DNA of 64,000 nt from Rhizobium cauense (GTDB lineage Bacteria; Pseudomonadota; Alphaproteobacteria; Rhizobiales; Rhizobiaceae): the NCBI RefSeq assembly GCF_019511525.1, contig NZ_JAEUAT010000003.1:483685-547684 (forward strand). The letters are read 5' to 3'. Of the stretch, positions 16,435-25,618 are shown one piece after another. The notes under the pieces were generated by a model. The model saw nothing but the letters and a program-made list of their open reading frames with translations. It ran no database searches and was not told where the DNA came from. The translations under genes and the position numbers were made by a program. Position 1 is the stretch's first letter, and each line of letters opens with the position of its first letter.

Positions 16435-16987
16435 CCTCACTCATCCAGCAGCGCAGTCCCATACGAGTGGTCGAGGACGCAGAGTCCACCGCATCTCTGA
16501 CGAGCTCGATCAGGGGATGTTCAGGTCATTATCCTCTCTAATTCGGCCTTGGGCGGGCGGAAAAGGAAACCTGCCTTTCAGCGGGTTGCATCCTCAACCA
16601 AATGAAACGTACTCGCTAACATAATTTCGATTATAGTAATTCCATTTATAGTAATCACGAATTTCAAGGCGTGGCGAGCTTGTGTAGCCATTGAGATCGG
16701 GAACATCGTTCTCCAACGGGCAATCTTACGGCGTTCGTCCAATCCAATCTGAGAGTAGGTGCGCTTCGTTGCATCGTCCTTGCAATAGATGACACGCGCA
16801 CCCACATCTTGCCCAAACGATGAACCATGCCATTGAAAACATTGCGAAATTCGAAAATTTGATCACCTGGGAAATTGTTCTCTCCAGCCATGAAATGAAG
16901 CCGCGACGCGTCCGCTGACGTTGCATGATTAGTGAAAATAGCGCTGGAGAGCGCCAGCGATATTCGCAATTTCGTGAGGAGTCGTCG
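16435..16987. other. Gene-free stretch with an IS30 transposase relic
   Basis: About 550 bases without a supported gene. On the minus strand at 16710-16757 the sequence encodes YSQIGLDERRKIARWR, the classical N-terminal helix-turn-helix of IS30-family transposases, preceded and followed by unrelated codons, so only a scrap of an old element remains. Near 16625-16660 the bases TTATAGTAAT occur twice, 21 bases apart, in an AT-rich segment that may be promoter DNA. Nothing else is recognised. Confidence 0.5.
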
Positions 16988-17410
16988 TCAAACAACCGTG
17001 AGCGTGACCGCGATATTCCCGCGTGTGGCCTTCGAGTAGGGGCATATCGCATGCGCTTCCTCGACTAGCTGCTGCGCGACGTCCTTATCCACGCCGGGTA
17101 TCCTGACAGCTAGGCGCGCTATGAGGGAGTATCCGCTTATTGGGGACAGGTTGAGGTCGACCTCGGCATCGATGGTCACTTCACCCGAGAGCTTGAGATG
17201 CTTCTGCTTGACGAGAATGCCTATGGCACTCTCGAAGCAGGCAGACCACCCGGCTGCAAAAAGTTGCTCCGGGTTTGTTCCGGGCCTCGGAGTGCCGGGC
17301 ACGCCGAGCTTGAGATCGAGCTGACCATCGGAGCTTTGGGCTACACCGTGCTCGCGGCCTCCGCTGACATGGGTTCTTGCCGTATAGAGGACTTTGGATT
17401 GCTGATCCAT
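16988..17410 (-). CDS. ohr: Organic hydroperoxide resistance protein (Ohr/OsmC family)
   Basis: A 140-residue thiol peroxidase that reduces organic hydroperoxides. It has both redox cysteines in family contexts: C58 in NPEQLFAAGWSACFESAIG and the second in HAICPYSKATRGNI. The first 55 residues contain VLYTARTHVSGGREHGVAQ and the GVPGTPRPGTNPEQL loop typical of Ohr rather than OsmC. It is a single gene; no adjacent OhrR regulator is seen. It fits the general detoxification theme of the next 40 kb. Confidence 0.92.
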   Translation of the reverse strand: MDQQSKVLYTARTHVSGGREHGVAQSSDGQLDLKLGVPGTPRPGTNPEQLFAAGWSACFESAIGILVKQKHLKLSGEVTIDAEVDLNLSPISGYSLIARLAVRIPGVDKDVAQQLVEEAHAICPYSKATRGNIAVTLTVV

Positions 17411-17478
17411 CTTATGCTCCGTTAGTTTACGTTAGGGATACGCTTGGTGTCAGCCGAGCGAACAGCGGGCGCAGCCGT

Positions 17479-18135
17479 TTATTCGGCAGCAACCGCAGGC
17501 GCTGCGGCCGAGGCAATCGCCTGGAGGACCTCTTCTGTAGAGATGATGGCATTCGCGTAGTTCGGCATGTTGATCTCGAGCGCCGCCCGCATCATCTCGT
17601 CCGAGTAATCGGCCACCGCATCGTTTATGACAGTCACATCATATCCTAGCTCAGCCGCAAACCGGACAGTCGCTTCGATGCAGGTGTGCGCGATCAGGCC
17701 GATCACGATCACCCGCTGGATCCCCCGGCGCTTGAGGAGATTGTCGAGGTCGGTGTTCGCGAATCCGCTGGAGCACCAATGTTCCTGCGCAACGCTCTCA
17801 CCAGCGACTGGAACGAATTCCGCTCTGAACTCGCCGCCCCAGGTGCCATATGAGAAGCTCTTGCGGTGCCAGGCGGCACGTTGGATCGGCGCTATGTATT
17901 TCCAGTTCTCGTAGTCACCCTCGCGGAAGCGATGATGCATGGCGAAGAAGACAGGCATCTTCACATCACGCGCCGCCTGCAGGATCTGCGCCATGTGCTC
18001 GACGCAGTGGTTTGCTTCTGCGACGGCCTGAATGCGGGGCCAGATCTTGCCGCCCTCGGAGATGAAGTCGTTATAGGGGTCGACAACCAGCAGGCCAGTG
18101 TTCGCGATATCGTACGGAACGGTCAGATGGGTCAT
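17479..18135 (-). CDS. Isochorismatase-family cysteine hydrolase
   Basis: A 218-residue hydrolase of the isochorismatase/nicotinamidase superfamily. The triad is visible: Asp in GLLVVDPYNDFI, a Lys in WHRKSFSYGTWGGEF, and Cys in VIGLIAHTCIEATVRFAAEL. The family hydrolyses amide or enol-ether bonds in small molecules. The start at 18135 (after GGGAGACCGTC) is used; the frame remains open upstream to 18615 but there it reads as the shadow of the neighbouring gene. It is the last gene of a three-gene operon (epoxide hydrolase, START-like protein, this enzyme), 14 bases after the previous stop. Confidence 0.9.
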   Translation of the reverse strand: MTHLTVPYDIANTGLLVVDPYNDFISEGGKIWPRIQAVAEANHCVEHMAQILQAARDVKMPVFFAMHHRFREGDYENWKYIAPIQRAAWHRKSFSYGTWGGEFRAEFVPVAGESVAQEHWCSSGFANTDLDNLLKRRGIQRVIVIGLIAHTCIEATVRFAAELGYDVTVINDAVADYSDEMMRAALEINMPNYANAIISTEEVLQAIASAAAPAVAAE

Positions 18136-18149
18136 GACGGTCTCCCGGG

Positions 18150-18692
18150 CTAGGCTGCCTTGGCGGGGTTCTGACGAAGTGCGAAGCGTTCGATGCTCGC
18201 GGCGAACAGCGGGGTCTCGCCCTTGTTGTGAGCGATCGACATCGGCTGCCGCTGGGTCTTGAAGATCTCGAACGGAATGCCCTGGCGGTCGAGCCCCGCC
18301 ATCATTTCGTCGGTCGCGAAGGACTGAACCCGGTTCGTGAATTCGCAACGGTTCTTGTCCAGCGCCTTCACGCTTAGCTCCCAGGTAACGTGAATGACCA
18401 CGCGCCCCGTCGGAGTGAAGACGTCGGAGTCGGAGTCGAGGATGAGATGAGTCTTCTCGCCGAGCGTCTCGTGATAGTGCTGCACCATCAGGCTGCCACC
18501 GATCGTCTCGACGTTGATCGACATCCGCGTGCCGTCGGGCGCAGTCGTGAACCCAGCCGCAATGTGAGCAGGCGAACAACCCTGGTATTCCTTTTCCGGC
18601 AGCGAAAAGCACCATGCCGGGATGTCGATCTTCTCGATCGGGGCGTTGATGATGGCGGTGAAGCTGGAGTCCACAATCTGATTTTCACGCAT
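18150..18692 (-). CDS. Uncharacterised protein, possible SRPBCC/START-like fold
   Basis: A 180-residue soluble protein without signal peptide. It begins MRENQIVDSSFTAIINAPIE and continues with KIDIPAWCFSLPEKEYQGCS, GGSLMVQHYHE, VVIHVTWELSVKALDKNRC and the C-terminal FALRQNPAKAA. The pattern of strands and the 'NAPIEKID' opening recall polyketide-cyclase-like SRPBCC proteins, but I cannot make a firm family call. AAGGAGAATGACT precedes the ATG at 18692. It lies between the epoxide hydrolase and the isochorismatase-like gene, so it should act on, or carry, the same compound. Confidence 0.7.
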   Translation of the reverse strand: MRENQIVDSSFTAIINAPIEKIDIPAWCFSLPEKEYQGCSPAHIAAGFTTAPDGTRMSINVETIGGSLMVQHYHETLGEKTHLILDSDSDVFTPTGRVVIHVTWELSVKALDKNRCEFTNRVQSFATDEMMAGLDRQGIPFEIFKTQRQPMSIAHNKGETPLFAASIERFALRQNPAKAA

Positions 18693-18732
18693 AGTCATTC
18701 TCCTTGTTGAGTTGGCGAGGCTAAGAGGGGTG

Positions 18733-18751
18733 GGCGCGGACGGTCCGCGCC
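18733..18751 (-). terminator. GC hairpin after the first epoxide hydrolase
   Basis: GGCGCGGAC and GTCCGCGCC form a perfect 9-bp stem with a one-base centre. It sits between the epoxide hydrolase stop and the next gene of the operon, so it may reduce read-through or stabilise the upstream message rather than end it. Confidence 0.5.
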
Positions 18752-18757
18752 GCTTGG

Positions 18758-20050
18758 TCAGATCTGGTCGCGAAGCGACTTGAACGAGGCGCGGAGTTCC
18801 GAAGTAAACAGCTCGGGCTGCTCCCAGGCCGCGAAGTGGCCGCCTTTCGGCAGGCGGTTGTAGTGGATGAGCTTCGGATATGCCTTCTCGGCCCAGCTCT
18901 GGGGCGCTTGGTAGATTTCGTCCGGAAAGGCACTGACTGCGACCGGAATCTTAATGCCGCGCGGATCAAAGAAGCCGCCACTCGGGTGATGTGCGTTGTC
19001 CCAGTAAAGACGCGCCGACGAGATCGCCGTGTTAGTCAGCCAGTAAAGGGTTACGTTGTCGAGAACGTCGTCAGGGGAGAGACCTTCCTTCTCTCCGTCG
19101 ATCGACCGCGCGATCATGCGATAGCTGCGGATGTCATGGTCAAGCATCCAGGCTGCCAGACCGATCGGCGAATCCACAATGCCGTAGAGCGTCTGCGGTC
19201 TGTTGTTCATCTCGATCGCGTAGCCGAGGCCATTCTTGTTAAAATCGTCGAGCTGATCCCACGCCCGCCTTTCGTCGGCAGACAAGCCTTCCGGGGGTGT
19301 CCCTGCAGCCAGGGACTTCGAAATCTCGGCGGGAACGGTGGCGGCCATGTTGGTGTGTATGCCAAGGAGGCCTGGGGGCTGCTGGACGGCCATGAGTTCA
19401 GTCACCGCGTTACCCCAGTCACCGCCTTGGGCGACGTACTTGGTATATCCCAGACGCTCCATGAGCACGGCCCAAGCCTTCGCAATACGCGGCGGGTTCC
19501 ATCCGGTTTCCCGAGGCTTTCCGGAGAAGCCATAACCGGGTAGGGATGGAATAACGACGTGAAAGGCGTCTGCTTCGGTGCCCCCGTAGGCGGTCGGATC
19601 GGTCAAGGGTTTGATGATCTTCAGCTGCTCGATCACGGAGCCCGGCCACCCGTGGGTGATGATGATCGGTAGCGCGTTTTCATGCTTCGACTTCACATGG
19701 ATGAAGTGAATGTCGAGACCATCAATCTCCGTGGTGAACTGCGGAAGCGCGTTAAGGCGGACCTCGACGTTGCGCCAGTCATGATGTTTCCAATGCTTCG
19801 CGAGCTTCTTTATCGTTTCGAGACGCACCCCTTGGGAATCGTCTGCTACGTTTTCCTCGTCAGGCCAACGGGTGGCTGCCACCCGGCGATGGAGATCAAT
19901 TAGCTGTTCATCGGAAGCCCTGAACTTGAACGGCCTGATGGCCGGAGCCTGGCTGGCGGCAAAAGCTTGGGGAATCATCCCCACTGCGCCTGCCGTCGCG
20001 GCAGCGGCAAGAAGAGTTCGACGGGTAACCTGTGCCTGTATCTGCGACAT
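18758..20050 (-). CDS. Epoxide hydrolase with N-terminal EHN domain, Tat-exported
   Basis: A 430-residue alpha/beta hydrolase that opens epoxides to diols. A Tat signal (VTRRTLLAAAATAGAVGMIP, cleavage after AFA) is followed by the EHN domain (IRPFKFRASDEQLIDLHRRV), then HGWPGSVIEQ (oxyanion hole, ~133), the nucleophile Asp in VAQGGDWGNAV (~211), and the catalytic His in KGGHFAAWEQPELF near residue 402. GGAGGATGCC precedes the ATG. It is close kin of the protein encoded at 32232-33527. It leads a three-gene operon, and 64 bases before its ATG lies one copy of the conserved box (20115-20145). Export of an epoxide hydrolase is unusual outside this subgroup and suggests action on compounds entering the periplasm. 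Confidence 0.93.
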   Translation of the reverse strand: MSQIQAQVTRRTLLAAAATAGAVGMIPQAFAASQAPAIRPFKFRASDEQLIDLHRRVAATRWPDEENVADDSQGVRLETIKKLAKHWKHHDWRNVEVRLNALPQFTTEIDGLDIHFIHVKSKHENALPIIITHGWPGSVIEQLKIIKPLTDPTAYGGTEADAFHVVIPSLPGYGFSGKPRETGWNPPRIAKAWAVLMERLGYTKYVAQGGDWGNAVTELMAVQQPPGLLGIHTNMAATVPAEISKSLAAGTPPEGLSADERRAWDQLDDFNKNGLGYAIEMNNRPQTLYGIVDSPIGLAAWMLDHDIRSYRMIARSIDGEKEGLSPDDVLDNVTLYWLTNTAISSARLYWDNAHHPSGGFFDPRGIKIPVAVSAFPDEIYQAPQSWAEKAYPKLIHYNRLPKGGHFAAWEQPELFTSELRASFKSLRDQI

Positions 20051-20114
20051 GGCATCCTCCTGGGATGTTGCTCGTTTTAGCCCGGAGGAGCGTCACATCT
20101 TTGGAGCGTTGCCA

Positions 20115-20145
20115 CTATTGCACGATGGTATGGACGACACTTTGG
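20115..20145 (+). promoter_or_regulatory. Conserved regulon box (epoxide hydrolase 1)
   Basis: CTATTGCACGATGGTATGGA (20115-20134) followed by CGACACTTTGG (20135-20145). It matches the box beside many neighbouring operons, including the trailing CGAyAc-TTTGG half. It points away from the gene, ending 64 bases before the ATG of the epoxide hydrolase. A second GGTATCG copy (20144-20150) and GGTGTC follow. Confidence 0.7.
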
Positions 20146-20160
20146 TATCGGTAGCGGTGT

Positions 20161-22395
20161 CTATTTGGAGGCAGATGACACTTCGCCCTTAACCGCACAT
20201 GTTGGGACCGAGAAGTGGACTGTAACACCGGGTCCAGTGTTGGCCTCCATCCACAGCTTGCCGCCGTGGGTCTCGACGATCGACCGACAAATTGTAAGTC
20301 CGATGCCCATTCCATCTGCTTTCGTCGTGTAGAATGGTTCGTATATCCGTGAGGCAAAATCGGTATCGATACCAACGCCATTGTCGGCAACAGCTAGGAT
20401 CACGAATCCCTCTTGGTCCAGTCGGGTCGAGATCTCAATCATTTTAAGCCGATCTCTAACCTCTTTGACCGCGTCGATAGCGTTGCGGATGAGGTTGCTG
20501 ACGACTTGTTGCAATTGCACTCGGTCTCCGTTCACCAAAGGAAGATCTGGCGCGAAAGCGGTGCGAATGACCACGCCACTTCTTCTCTGCTCGCTGGCGA
20601 GCAGCGTCGTGACCTCTCTGACTGCATCATGGAGATCGAGCTCCTTGAAGCTAATGGCTCTGTTGCCGAACAGGGCGCGAAGCCTTGTTATGACTTCTGT
20701 CGCCCTGTTGGCATCGCGGATGGTCCGTCGGACAGTTTCCAATGCCGTTGCCACGTCAGGAGGATCCGTCGAGAGCATTCGCAGGCAGGTGCTCGCGTTG
20801 GTGAGGATCCCCGATATCGGTTGGTTGACTTCGTGAGCGATCGCCGCAGACATCTGCCCAAGGCTGAGAAAACCTGTCAGCCGTGCCAGTTCCGCTCGAA
20901 GCTGGTCGGTTGCCTCCTCGATCTGACGCTTTTGCGTTACGTCCTGAATGGCGCCAAGCGACTCCCTGTGTCCGTCCTGATGGTCGATCGCTTGGCTGAT
21001 CACCCGGATGTGCTTGATCGTGCCATCGCGATTCACCAATCGGAGCTCATAGTCGAGAGTGCCCCCAACCTCCCGAACCGAACTCATTTTTTCTGCCAGA
21101 AACGCCAAGTCATCGGGATGAACCCGCTGCCTGATTCTATCAAGTGTTACCTCTTCACCCTCCAGCTCGAAGATTTTCAACCATTCCTCGGAAAGGCGAA
21201 GTTCGTCTGTCTGCACGTTCCAGGAAAATGTTCCGGTGCTGCTCACTGTTTGGCCCGCAGCCAGAAAGGCCTGGCTACGCTTCAGCTCCTCTTCAACATT
21301 CTTGCGATCATCTATATCCGTCAGCAGGCCGTACCAGCGCACGATGCTGCCTTCGGCATCCCGAAGAGGCTGGCCACGAACCTGAAACCAGCGGAAAACG
21401 CCGTCGTGGCGCCGATAGCGGCTTTCGTAGTCATAGGGCTCACCGCTCTTCAGCGAACCTATAAAGGTGTCGATATTGATCTGCACGTCGTCGGGATGGG
21501 TGATGCCATTCGTTGCCCAGTCCTGGACTTCGTTCAGCGTTATGCCGAAATAATCGAGGAGTTGCTGATTGCTTCCGTCCAGAGTGCCATCCGGTCTCGA
21601 GAGTATGATCATCCCCGGCACCATGTTGACGATGTGACGAAACTCACGTTCGCTTTCAGCCAGGGCCTTCTCAGCGCGCACGCGGTCATCGATGTCGTTG
21701 AGAAAGAAGTACCATCGCACGATCGTACCATCGTCTTCCGCAACAGGGTTTCCACGGATTTGGAACCAACGATAGACGCCGTCATAGCGGCGCAACCTTT
21801 CGATCACCTCGTAAGACTGGCCGATGGCGACAGCTTCGGCAAACTTCGCGACACCTCGCGCCCGATCGTCCGGATGGATGATGTCGTTCGTCTGCCATCG
21901 CTGGTGCTCAGCAAAATCGTAGCCGAAGAAACGCAAGGACTGGTCATTTACGGTCTCGACTGATCCGTCAGATCTGAGGACGATTATCAAGCCGGGAAGG
22001 GAGTTGACGATCAGCTGAAGCTTCGTTTGACTCTCAAAGAGCGCTTCGGCCGCTGTTCGTTGATCCTGGATATCGGTGGCTATCGCGCACCACTTCGGGC
22101 TGCTGGCAGCTGGCGTCCTGAGTGGCCTGAAGTCGATCACAAACCATCTGAAGTTGCCGTCCGAGCCACGCAAGCGAACTTCACGACGGCTCGAGCCCTC
22201 GCTGCTTGCACGCAATAGAACTGGGAGGTCATCAGGTTCGACGACCTCCTCCCATCGCCAACGGTCTCTCGCCGACCATCGCAGGCCCGTATATTCCTCC
22301 CACCGCCCGTTAACGAAATCAACGCGTCCGTCTGCGCCGACAGTGAACACGATGCTTGGAATTGCATTTAAGATTTCGCCGAAATCCGGTTCCAT
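20161..22395 (-). CDS. PAS-domain sensor histidine kinase 1
   Basis: A 744-residue soluble kinase without membrane segments. Four PAS repeats fill the first ~490 residues (each ends like RWYGLLTDIDDRKNVEEEL), then the phosphoacceptor helix AAIAHEVNQPISGILTNAST with His near residue 520, and the ATPase with NLIRNAIDAV (N box), VADNGVGID (G1), and DGMGIGLTICRSIVETHGGK (G2). The HEVNQP type is that of FixL and related kinases that talk to FixJ-like regulators. It lies 103 bases after receiver 1 and is the last gene of a string MEDS-kinase3-receiver2-kinase2-receiver1-kinase1. Signal unknown; PAS domains suggest small-molecule or redox sensing in the cytoplasm. Confidence 0.92.
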   Translation of the reverse strand: MEPDFGEILNAIPSIVFTVGADGRVDFVNGRWEEYTGLRWSARDRWRWEEVVEPDDLPVLLRASSEGSSRREVRLRGSDGNFRWFVIDFRPLRTPAASSPKWCAIATDIQDQRTAAEALFESQTKLQLIVNSLPGLIIVLRSDGSVETVNDQSLRFFGYDFAEHQRWQTNDIIHPDDRARGVAKFAEAVAIGQSYEVIERLRRYDGVYRWFQIRGNPVAEDDGTIVRWYFFLNDIDDRVRAEKALAESEREFRHIVNMVPGMIILSRPDGTLDGSNQQLLDYFGITLNEVQDWATNGITHPDDVQINIDTFIGSLKSGEPYDYESRYRRHDGVFRWFQVRGQPLRDAEGSIVRWYGLLTDIDDRKNVEEELKRSQAFLAAGQTVSSTGTFSWNVQTDELRLSEEWLKIFELEGEEVTLDRIRQRVHPDDLAFLAEKMSSVREVGGTLDYELRLVNRDGTIKHIRVISQAIDHQDGHRESLGAIQDVTQKRQIEEATDQLRAELARLTGFLSLGQMSAAIAHEVNQPISGILTNASTCLRMLSTDPPDVATALETVRRTIRDANRATEVITRLRALFGNRAISFKELDLHDAVREVTTLLASEQRRSGVVIRTAFAPDLPLVNGDRVQLQQVVSNLIRNAIDAVKEVRDRLKMIEISTRLDQEGFVILAVADNGVGIDTDFASRIYEPFYTTKADGMGIGLTICRSIVETHGGKLWMEANTGPGVTVHFSVPTCAVKGEVSSASK

Positions 22396-22498
22396 GGTCG
22401 ATCCGCGCCCATCTCGATACCTGAAATTACATCATTTTGAAGCAGGAGGCTTATCGCTGTGCCTTTTGCGGATCACCCACTTTGCGAACGTGACCAAT

Positions 22499-22861
22499 CT
22501 AGTCTATCGCTGCCAGTGCCACTTGAAGTTCCTCATCGCCGAATGGTTTGAACAGGCACTCTACAGCGCCGTCCTTCATTAGTCGGGTCCGCAGGACCTC
22601 ATCCTTGAGCGCAGTGATGAATATCGTCGGAACCTGGTTCCCCCGCCTCGTAAGCTCCTTGAATAGCTCGGGTCCGGTCATGCCTGGCATGGCAATGTCG
22701 AGTATCATGCCATCGCTGAATGCGAAGGCGTCAGCACGCAGGAAGGCTTCGGCCGAGCCGAAGGTATGGACATCAAATCCGAACGAACGGAGAAGGTCTG
22801 GCAGTGCCTCTCGAACGGACTCGTCATCATCAACCACGGAGATTTGTTTCCGCTTCGTCAT
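22499..22861 (-). CDS. Stand-alone response-regulator receiver 1
   Basis: A 120-residue single receiver domain: acidic pocket VVDDDESVREALPDLLRSFG, phosphoacceptor D55 in DGMILDIAMPGMTGPEL, Thr in TIFITALKD and Lys in ECLFKPFGDEELQ. It has no output domain. Receivers of this type act as phosphate shuttles or sinks, or as adaptors to a partner kinase. It overlaps the end of kinase 2 by 4 bases (ATGA), so it is translated with it. Closely similar to receiver 2 at 25619, the pair probably arose by duplication. Confidence 0.92.
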   Translation of the reverse strand: MTKRKQISVVDDDESVREALPDLLRSFGFDVHTFGSAEAFLRADAFAFSDGMILDIAMPGMTGPELFKELTRRGNQVPTIFITALKDEVLRTRLMKDGAVECLFKPFGDEELQVALAAID

Positions 22862-25512
22862 CGCTCCCCCCTTTCCGGATTCTCTCGTGGAGCATCCGGA
22901 CCATCTGGCTCAGCACCTTCAACTTCGTGCCCGGGTAAGTGGATCGGCACGGAGAAACCGACTGTCGCTCCGTGCAAGGCATTGCTCTGTGCCCACAGGC
23001 GACCACTGTGACTTTCAATAATAGAGCGGCTGACGGATAGCCCGATGCCCATTCCATCGGGCTTGGTTGTGTAGAAGGCATCAAAGATCCGCTTTGTACC
23101 ATCCATCCCGAAGCCGATCCCGGTATCTTCGATGATCAAACGGACCTCTACGTCTCTGGCTTCCGTTCTAATGACGATACGGGCCGGGCGGCCCTCGACG
23201 GCTGAAGTTGCCTCGATAGCGTTGCGAAGCAGGTTCATGATCACCTGTTGCAGCTGTACTCGCGCGCCAGCGACGGTGGGGAGTGCCTTGCCGAATTCTG
23301 TTGTGACCGAAACCCGAGCTCGCTGGATCTCACTGAATGCGAGGGCTATCACCTCTGTGGCGACCTCGTTCATGTCAACGGGTTCGATCAACGGCGGCTT
23401 ACGACTGAAGAGCGCTCGCAACCGGACGATGACATCCGCAGCGCGGTTGGCGTCGCGGATCATGCGCCGAGCCGTGTCCTTGGCCACTTCGAGGTTGGGG
23501 GGCTCGGTGTTGAGGACACGAAGGCACGTACTCGCATTAGTCACGATTCCAGCCAAGGGCTGGTTTACTTCGTGGGCAATGGAGGCGGTTAGCACTCCAA
23601 GGCTGGTTATCCGGGTCACGTATGAAAGTTCTGAACGGACCTCGTTTATTGCTTCCTCCGCCTTGCGGCTCTCTGTGACATCCTGGACCGCTCCAGTTAA
23701 CTCCTGCTCGCCGTCCTTGGTCTTTTCACTGTGTGCGAGCACACGAACATGCTTGATGGACTGATCCGCCATTACAAGCCGGATATCGTAGTCAAAGTCG
23801 CCATTTCCTGCGCGAGCAGTTTCGATCACGCTGCAAACTTTGAGCACGCTCTCAGGATCCAACCGCGACAGCACAGTTTCAAGGGTGACGGGGTTGGCCG
23901 GATCAACGCCAAATATCCTATAAGTCTCTGCCGACCAAACAATCTCGCTGGTCTCCAGTCGCAGTGAGAAGCTGCCAGTCTTGCTTAAACGCTGTGCGTC
24001 CGCCAGGAATGCTTCGCTGCGTCTAAGTTGCTCCTCCGTTCGCTTCCGATCATCGATATCAGTCAACAGCCCGTACCAGCGGATAATCTCACCGTCGGTG
24101 TTGCGGAGCGGAAGACCCCTGAGTTGAAACCATCGCCAAACCCCATCGTGGCGCAAGAACCGGGTTTCGTAGTCATACGGCTCCCCAGTCTCAATGGAAT
24201 CCATGAAGCTGTCGATGCACAGCTGTAGGTCATCTGGATGAGTGATACCGTTAGTGGCCCAGTTGTCGAGCTCATCAATTGGGCGCCGGAAGTAGTCAAT
24301 TATCTGTTGGTTGCCGCCGATGAGTTTCGCATCAGGCGAGAAAATGGCGATCATCCCGGCAATGCCGTCGACTATGAACCTTGATTCCCGTTCGCGCTCG
24401 GCAAGTGCCTCTTCGGCTCGCTTGCGATCGTCGATGTCGACGTGCAAGGCGTACCAGCGAACGATCCGTCCACCATCGTCGATCAGTGGGGAACCTGTAA
24501 CCTGGAACCAGCGATGGATCCCGTCTGCCCTTCGGAGCCGAACCTCGAGATCGTAGGGCTGACCGAACGTAACGGCACGATCGACTGCATCGATCATCCT
24601 TGGCATATCATCGGAATGAACGACGTCCGTGTTAGCCCAATCCCGAAGCTCTTCGATCGTGCGTCCGTAGTAGCGCAGAAGCGGACCGTTTATCGTCTCA
24701 ACCTCGCCACTGATGCCGATAACGCCTATGCCCGCGGGAATACTCTCGAGGACCAATCGCGCCTCGCGTTCGCGCGCGGCTAGTTCCAGTTCCGCGCGCT
24801 TGCGGTCGTCGACGTCGACCAGGAGATGAAACCATCTCAGTATTGTGCCGTCGACGTCTCTAAGTGGGAGACCGAGAACGTTGTGCCAGCGATAGATTCC
24901 ATCGTGGCGCAGGTGTCGACTTTCGACGTTGTAAAATGTCCCAGTGAGATGCGCATTTAGTTGGTCCTCAATGGTCGCTTGGAGGTCCTCCGGATGAACG
25001 ACTTCCGTCGCCTTCCAGTTCTTCAACTCCTCCAGTGCCATGCCAAAGTAGTCGAGAGCCGGATTGTTGAGAGCCTCCACATCGCCTGTGGGCGTCGTCA
25101 CCGCCACCGGTACCGGAATGCTGTCCACGATACGTTGAAAGTCGTTTTTGTCACGGAGACGGCTATCCACGGTACACTCAGTAGCGATGCCGTACCATCG
25201 CCGTTCGGCCGCGCCATCATTCATGGGGTTGCAGCGCAGAAGAAGCGAGCGGCTAACCCCGTCTGGAAAGGTGAGGGGAACCTCCATCTGGAATGGTTGG
25301 CTCTGATCCAACATCGATCGGAGTTTCGAGTGGAATGTCGAGCCATCAGGATGCTCGATGGCGATCGGCCAATTCCAGTCCTTTTCGCTTTGAAATTGAA
25401 TGCCAATGTAATCCGCGAGCGCCCGATTTACAAAATCGATGACGCCACCGGGGTTGATGCTGAACACCATACCCGGCAAAGTGTCGAGAACTCCAACGAG
25501 CCCCGCTTCCAT
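22858..25512 (-). CDS. PAS-domain sensor histidine kinase 2
   Basis: An 884-residue soluble kinase with five PAS repeats, each separated by a variant of WYxLxxDVDDRKRAE. The phosphoacceptor helix is ASIAHEVNQPLAGIVTNAST (His near residue 646), and the ATPase contains NLLRNAIEATSA, IEDTGIGFGMDG and DGMGIGLSVSRSIIESHSGR. The ATG at 25512 has AAAGGACAGTC before it; the frame to 25656 is open but unconvincing. Starts 106 bases after receiver 2 and overlaps receiver 1 by 4 bases. Highly similar to kinases 1, 3, 4 and 5 in this window. Confidence 0.92.
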   Translation of the reverse strand: MEAGLVGVLDTLPGMVFSINPGGVIDFVNRALADYIGIQFQSEKDWNWPIAIEHPDGSTFHSKLRSMLDQSQPFQMEVPLTFPDGVSRSLLLRCNPMNDGAAERRWYGIATECTVDSRLRDKNDFQRIVDSIPVPVAVTTPTGDVEALNNPALDYFGMALEELKNWKATEVVHPEDLQATIEDQLNAHLTGTFYNVESRHLRHDGIYRWHNVLGLPLRDVDGTILRWFHLLVDVDDRKRAELELAAREREARLVLESIPAGIGVIGISGEVETINGPLLRYYGRTIEELRDWANTDVVHSDDMPRMIDAVDRAVTFGQPYDLEVRLRRADGIHRWFQVTGSPLIDDGGRIVRWYALHVDIDDRKRAEEALAERERESRFIVDGIAGMIAIFSPDAKLIGGNQQIIDYFRRPIDELDNWATNGITHPDDLQLCIDSFMDSIETGEPYDYETRFLRHDGVWRWFQLRGLPLRNTDGEIIRWYGLLTDIDDRKRTEEQLRRSEAFLADAQRLSKTGSFSLRLETSEIVWSAETYRIFGVDPANPVTLETVLSRLDPESVLKVCSVIETARAGNGDFDYDIRLVMADQSIKHVRVLAHSEKTKDGEQELTGAVQDVTESRKAEEAINEVRSELSYVTRITSLGVLTASIAHEVNQPLAGIVTNASTCLRVLNTEPPNLEVAKDTARRMIRDANRAADVIVRLRALFSRKPPLIEPVDMNEVATEVIALAFSEIQRARVSVTTEFGKALPTVAGARVQLQQVIMNLLRNAIEATSAVEGRPARIVIRTEARDVEVRLIIEDTGIGFGMDGTKRIFDAFYTTKPDGMGIGLSVSRSIIESHSGRLWAQSNALHGATVGFSVPIHLPGHEVEGAEPDGPDAPRENPERGER

Positions 25513-25618
25513 GACTGTCCTTTCGAGCTCGGCTTGCTTGGACAGCGTACGTTTTCGACAACCTTTCGTATATTGTCCTAAGGTGTTGGATGTGGCGGGG
25601 GCGCAGAGTAACGACGCA

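Noticed and set aside
16664..17052. Overlapping minus-strand frames of 100-108 residues
   Set aside because: No family resemblance and no ribosome sites; they cover an IS30 scrap.
18136..18615. N-terminal extension of the isochorismatase-like gene
   Set aside because: The stretch overlaps the START-like gene in another frame and has shadow composition; a good ribosome site precedes the internal ATG at 18135.
20413..21963. 516-residue open frame on the plus strand
   Set aside because: It is antisense to the PAS kinase gene; no domain is recognisable and the opposite strand gives a clear kinase.
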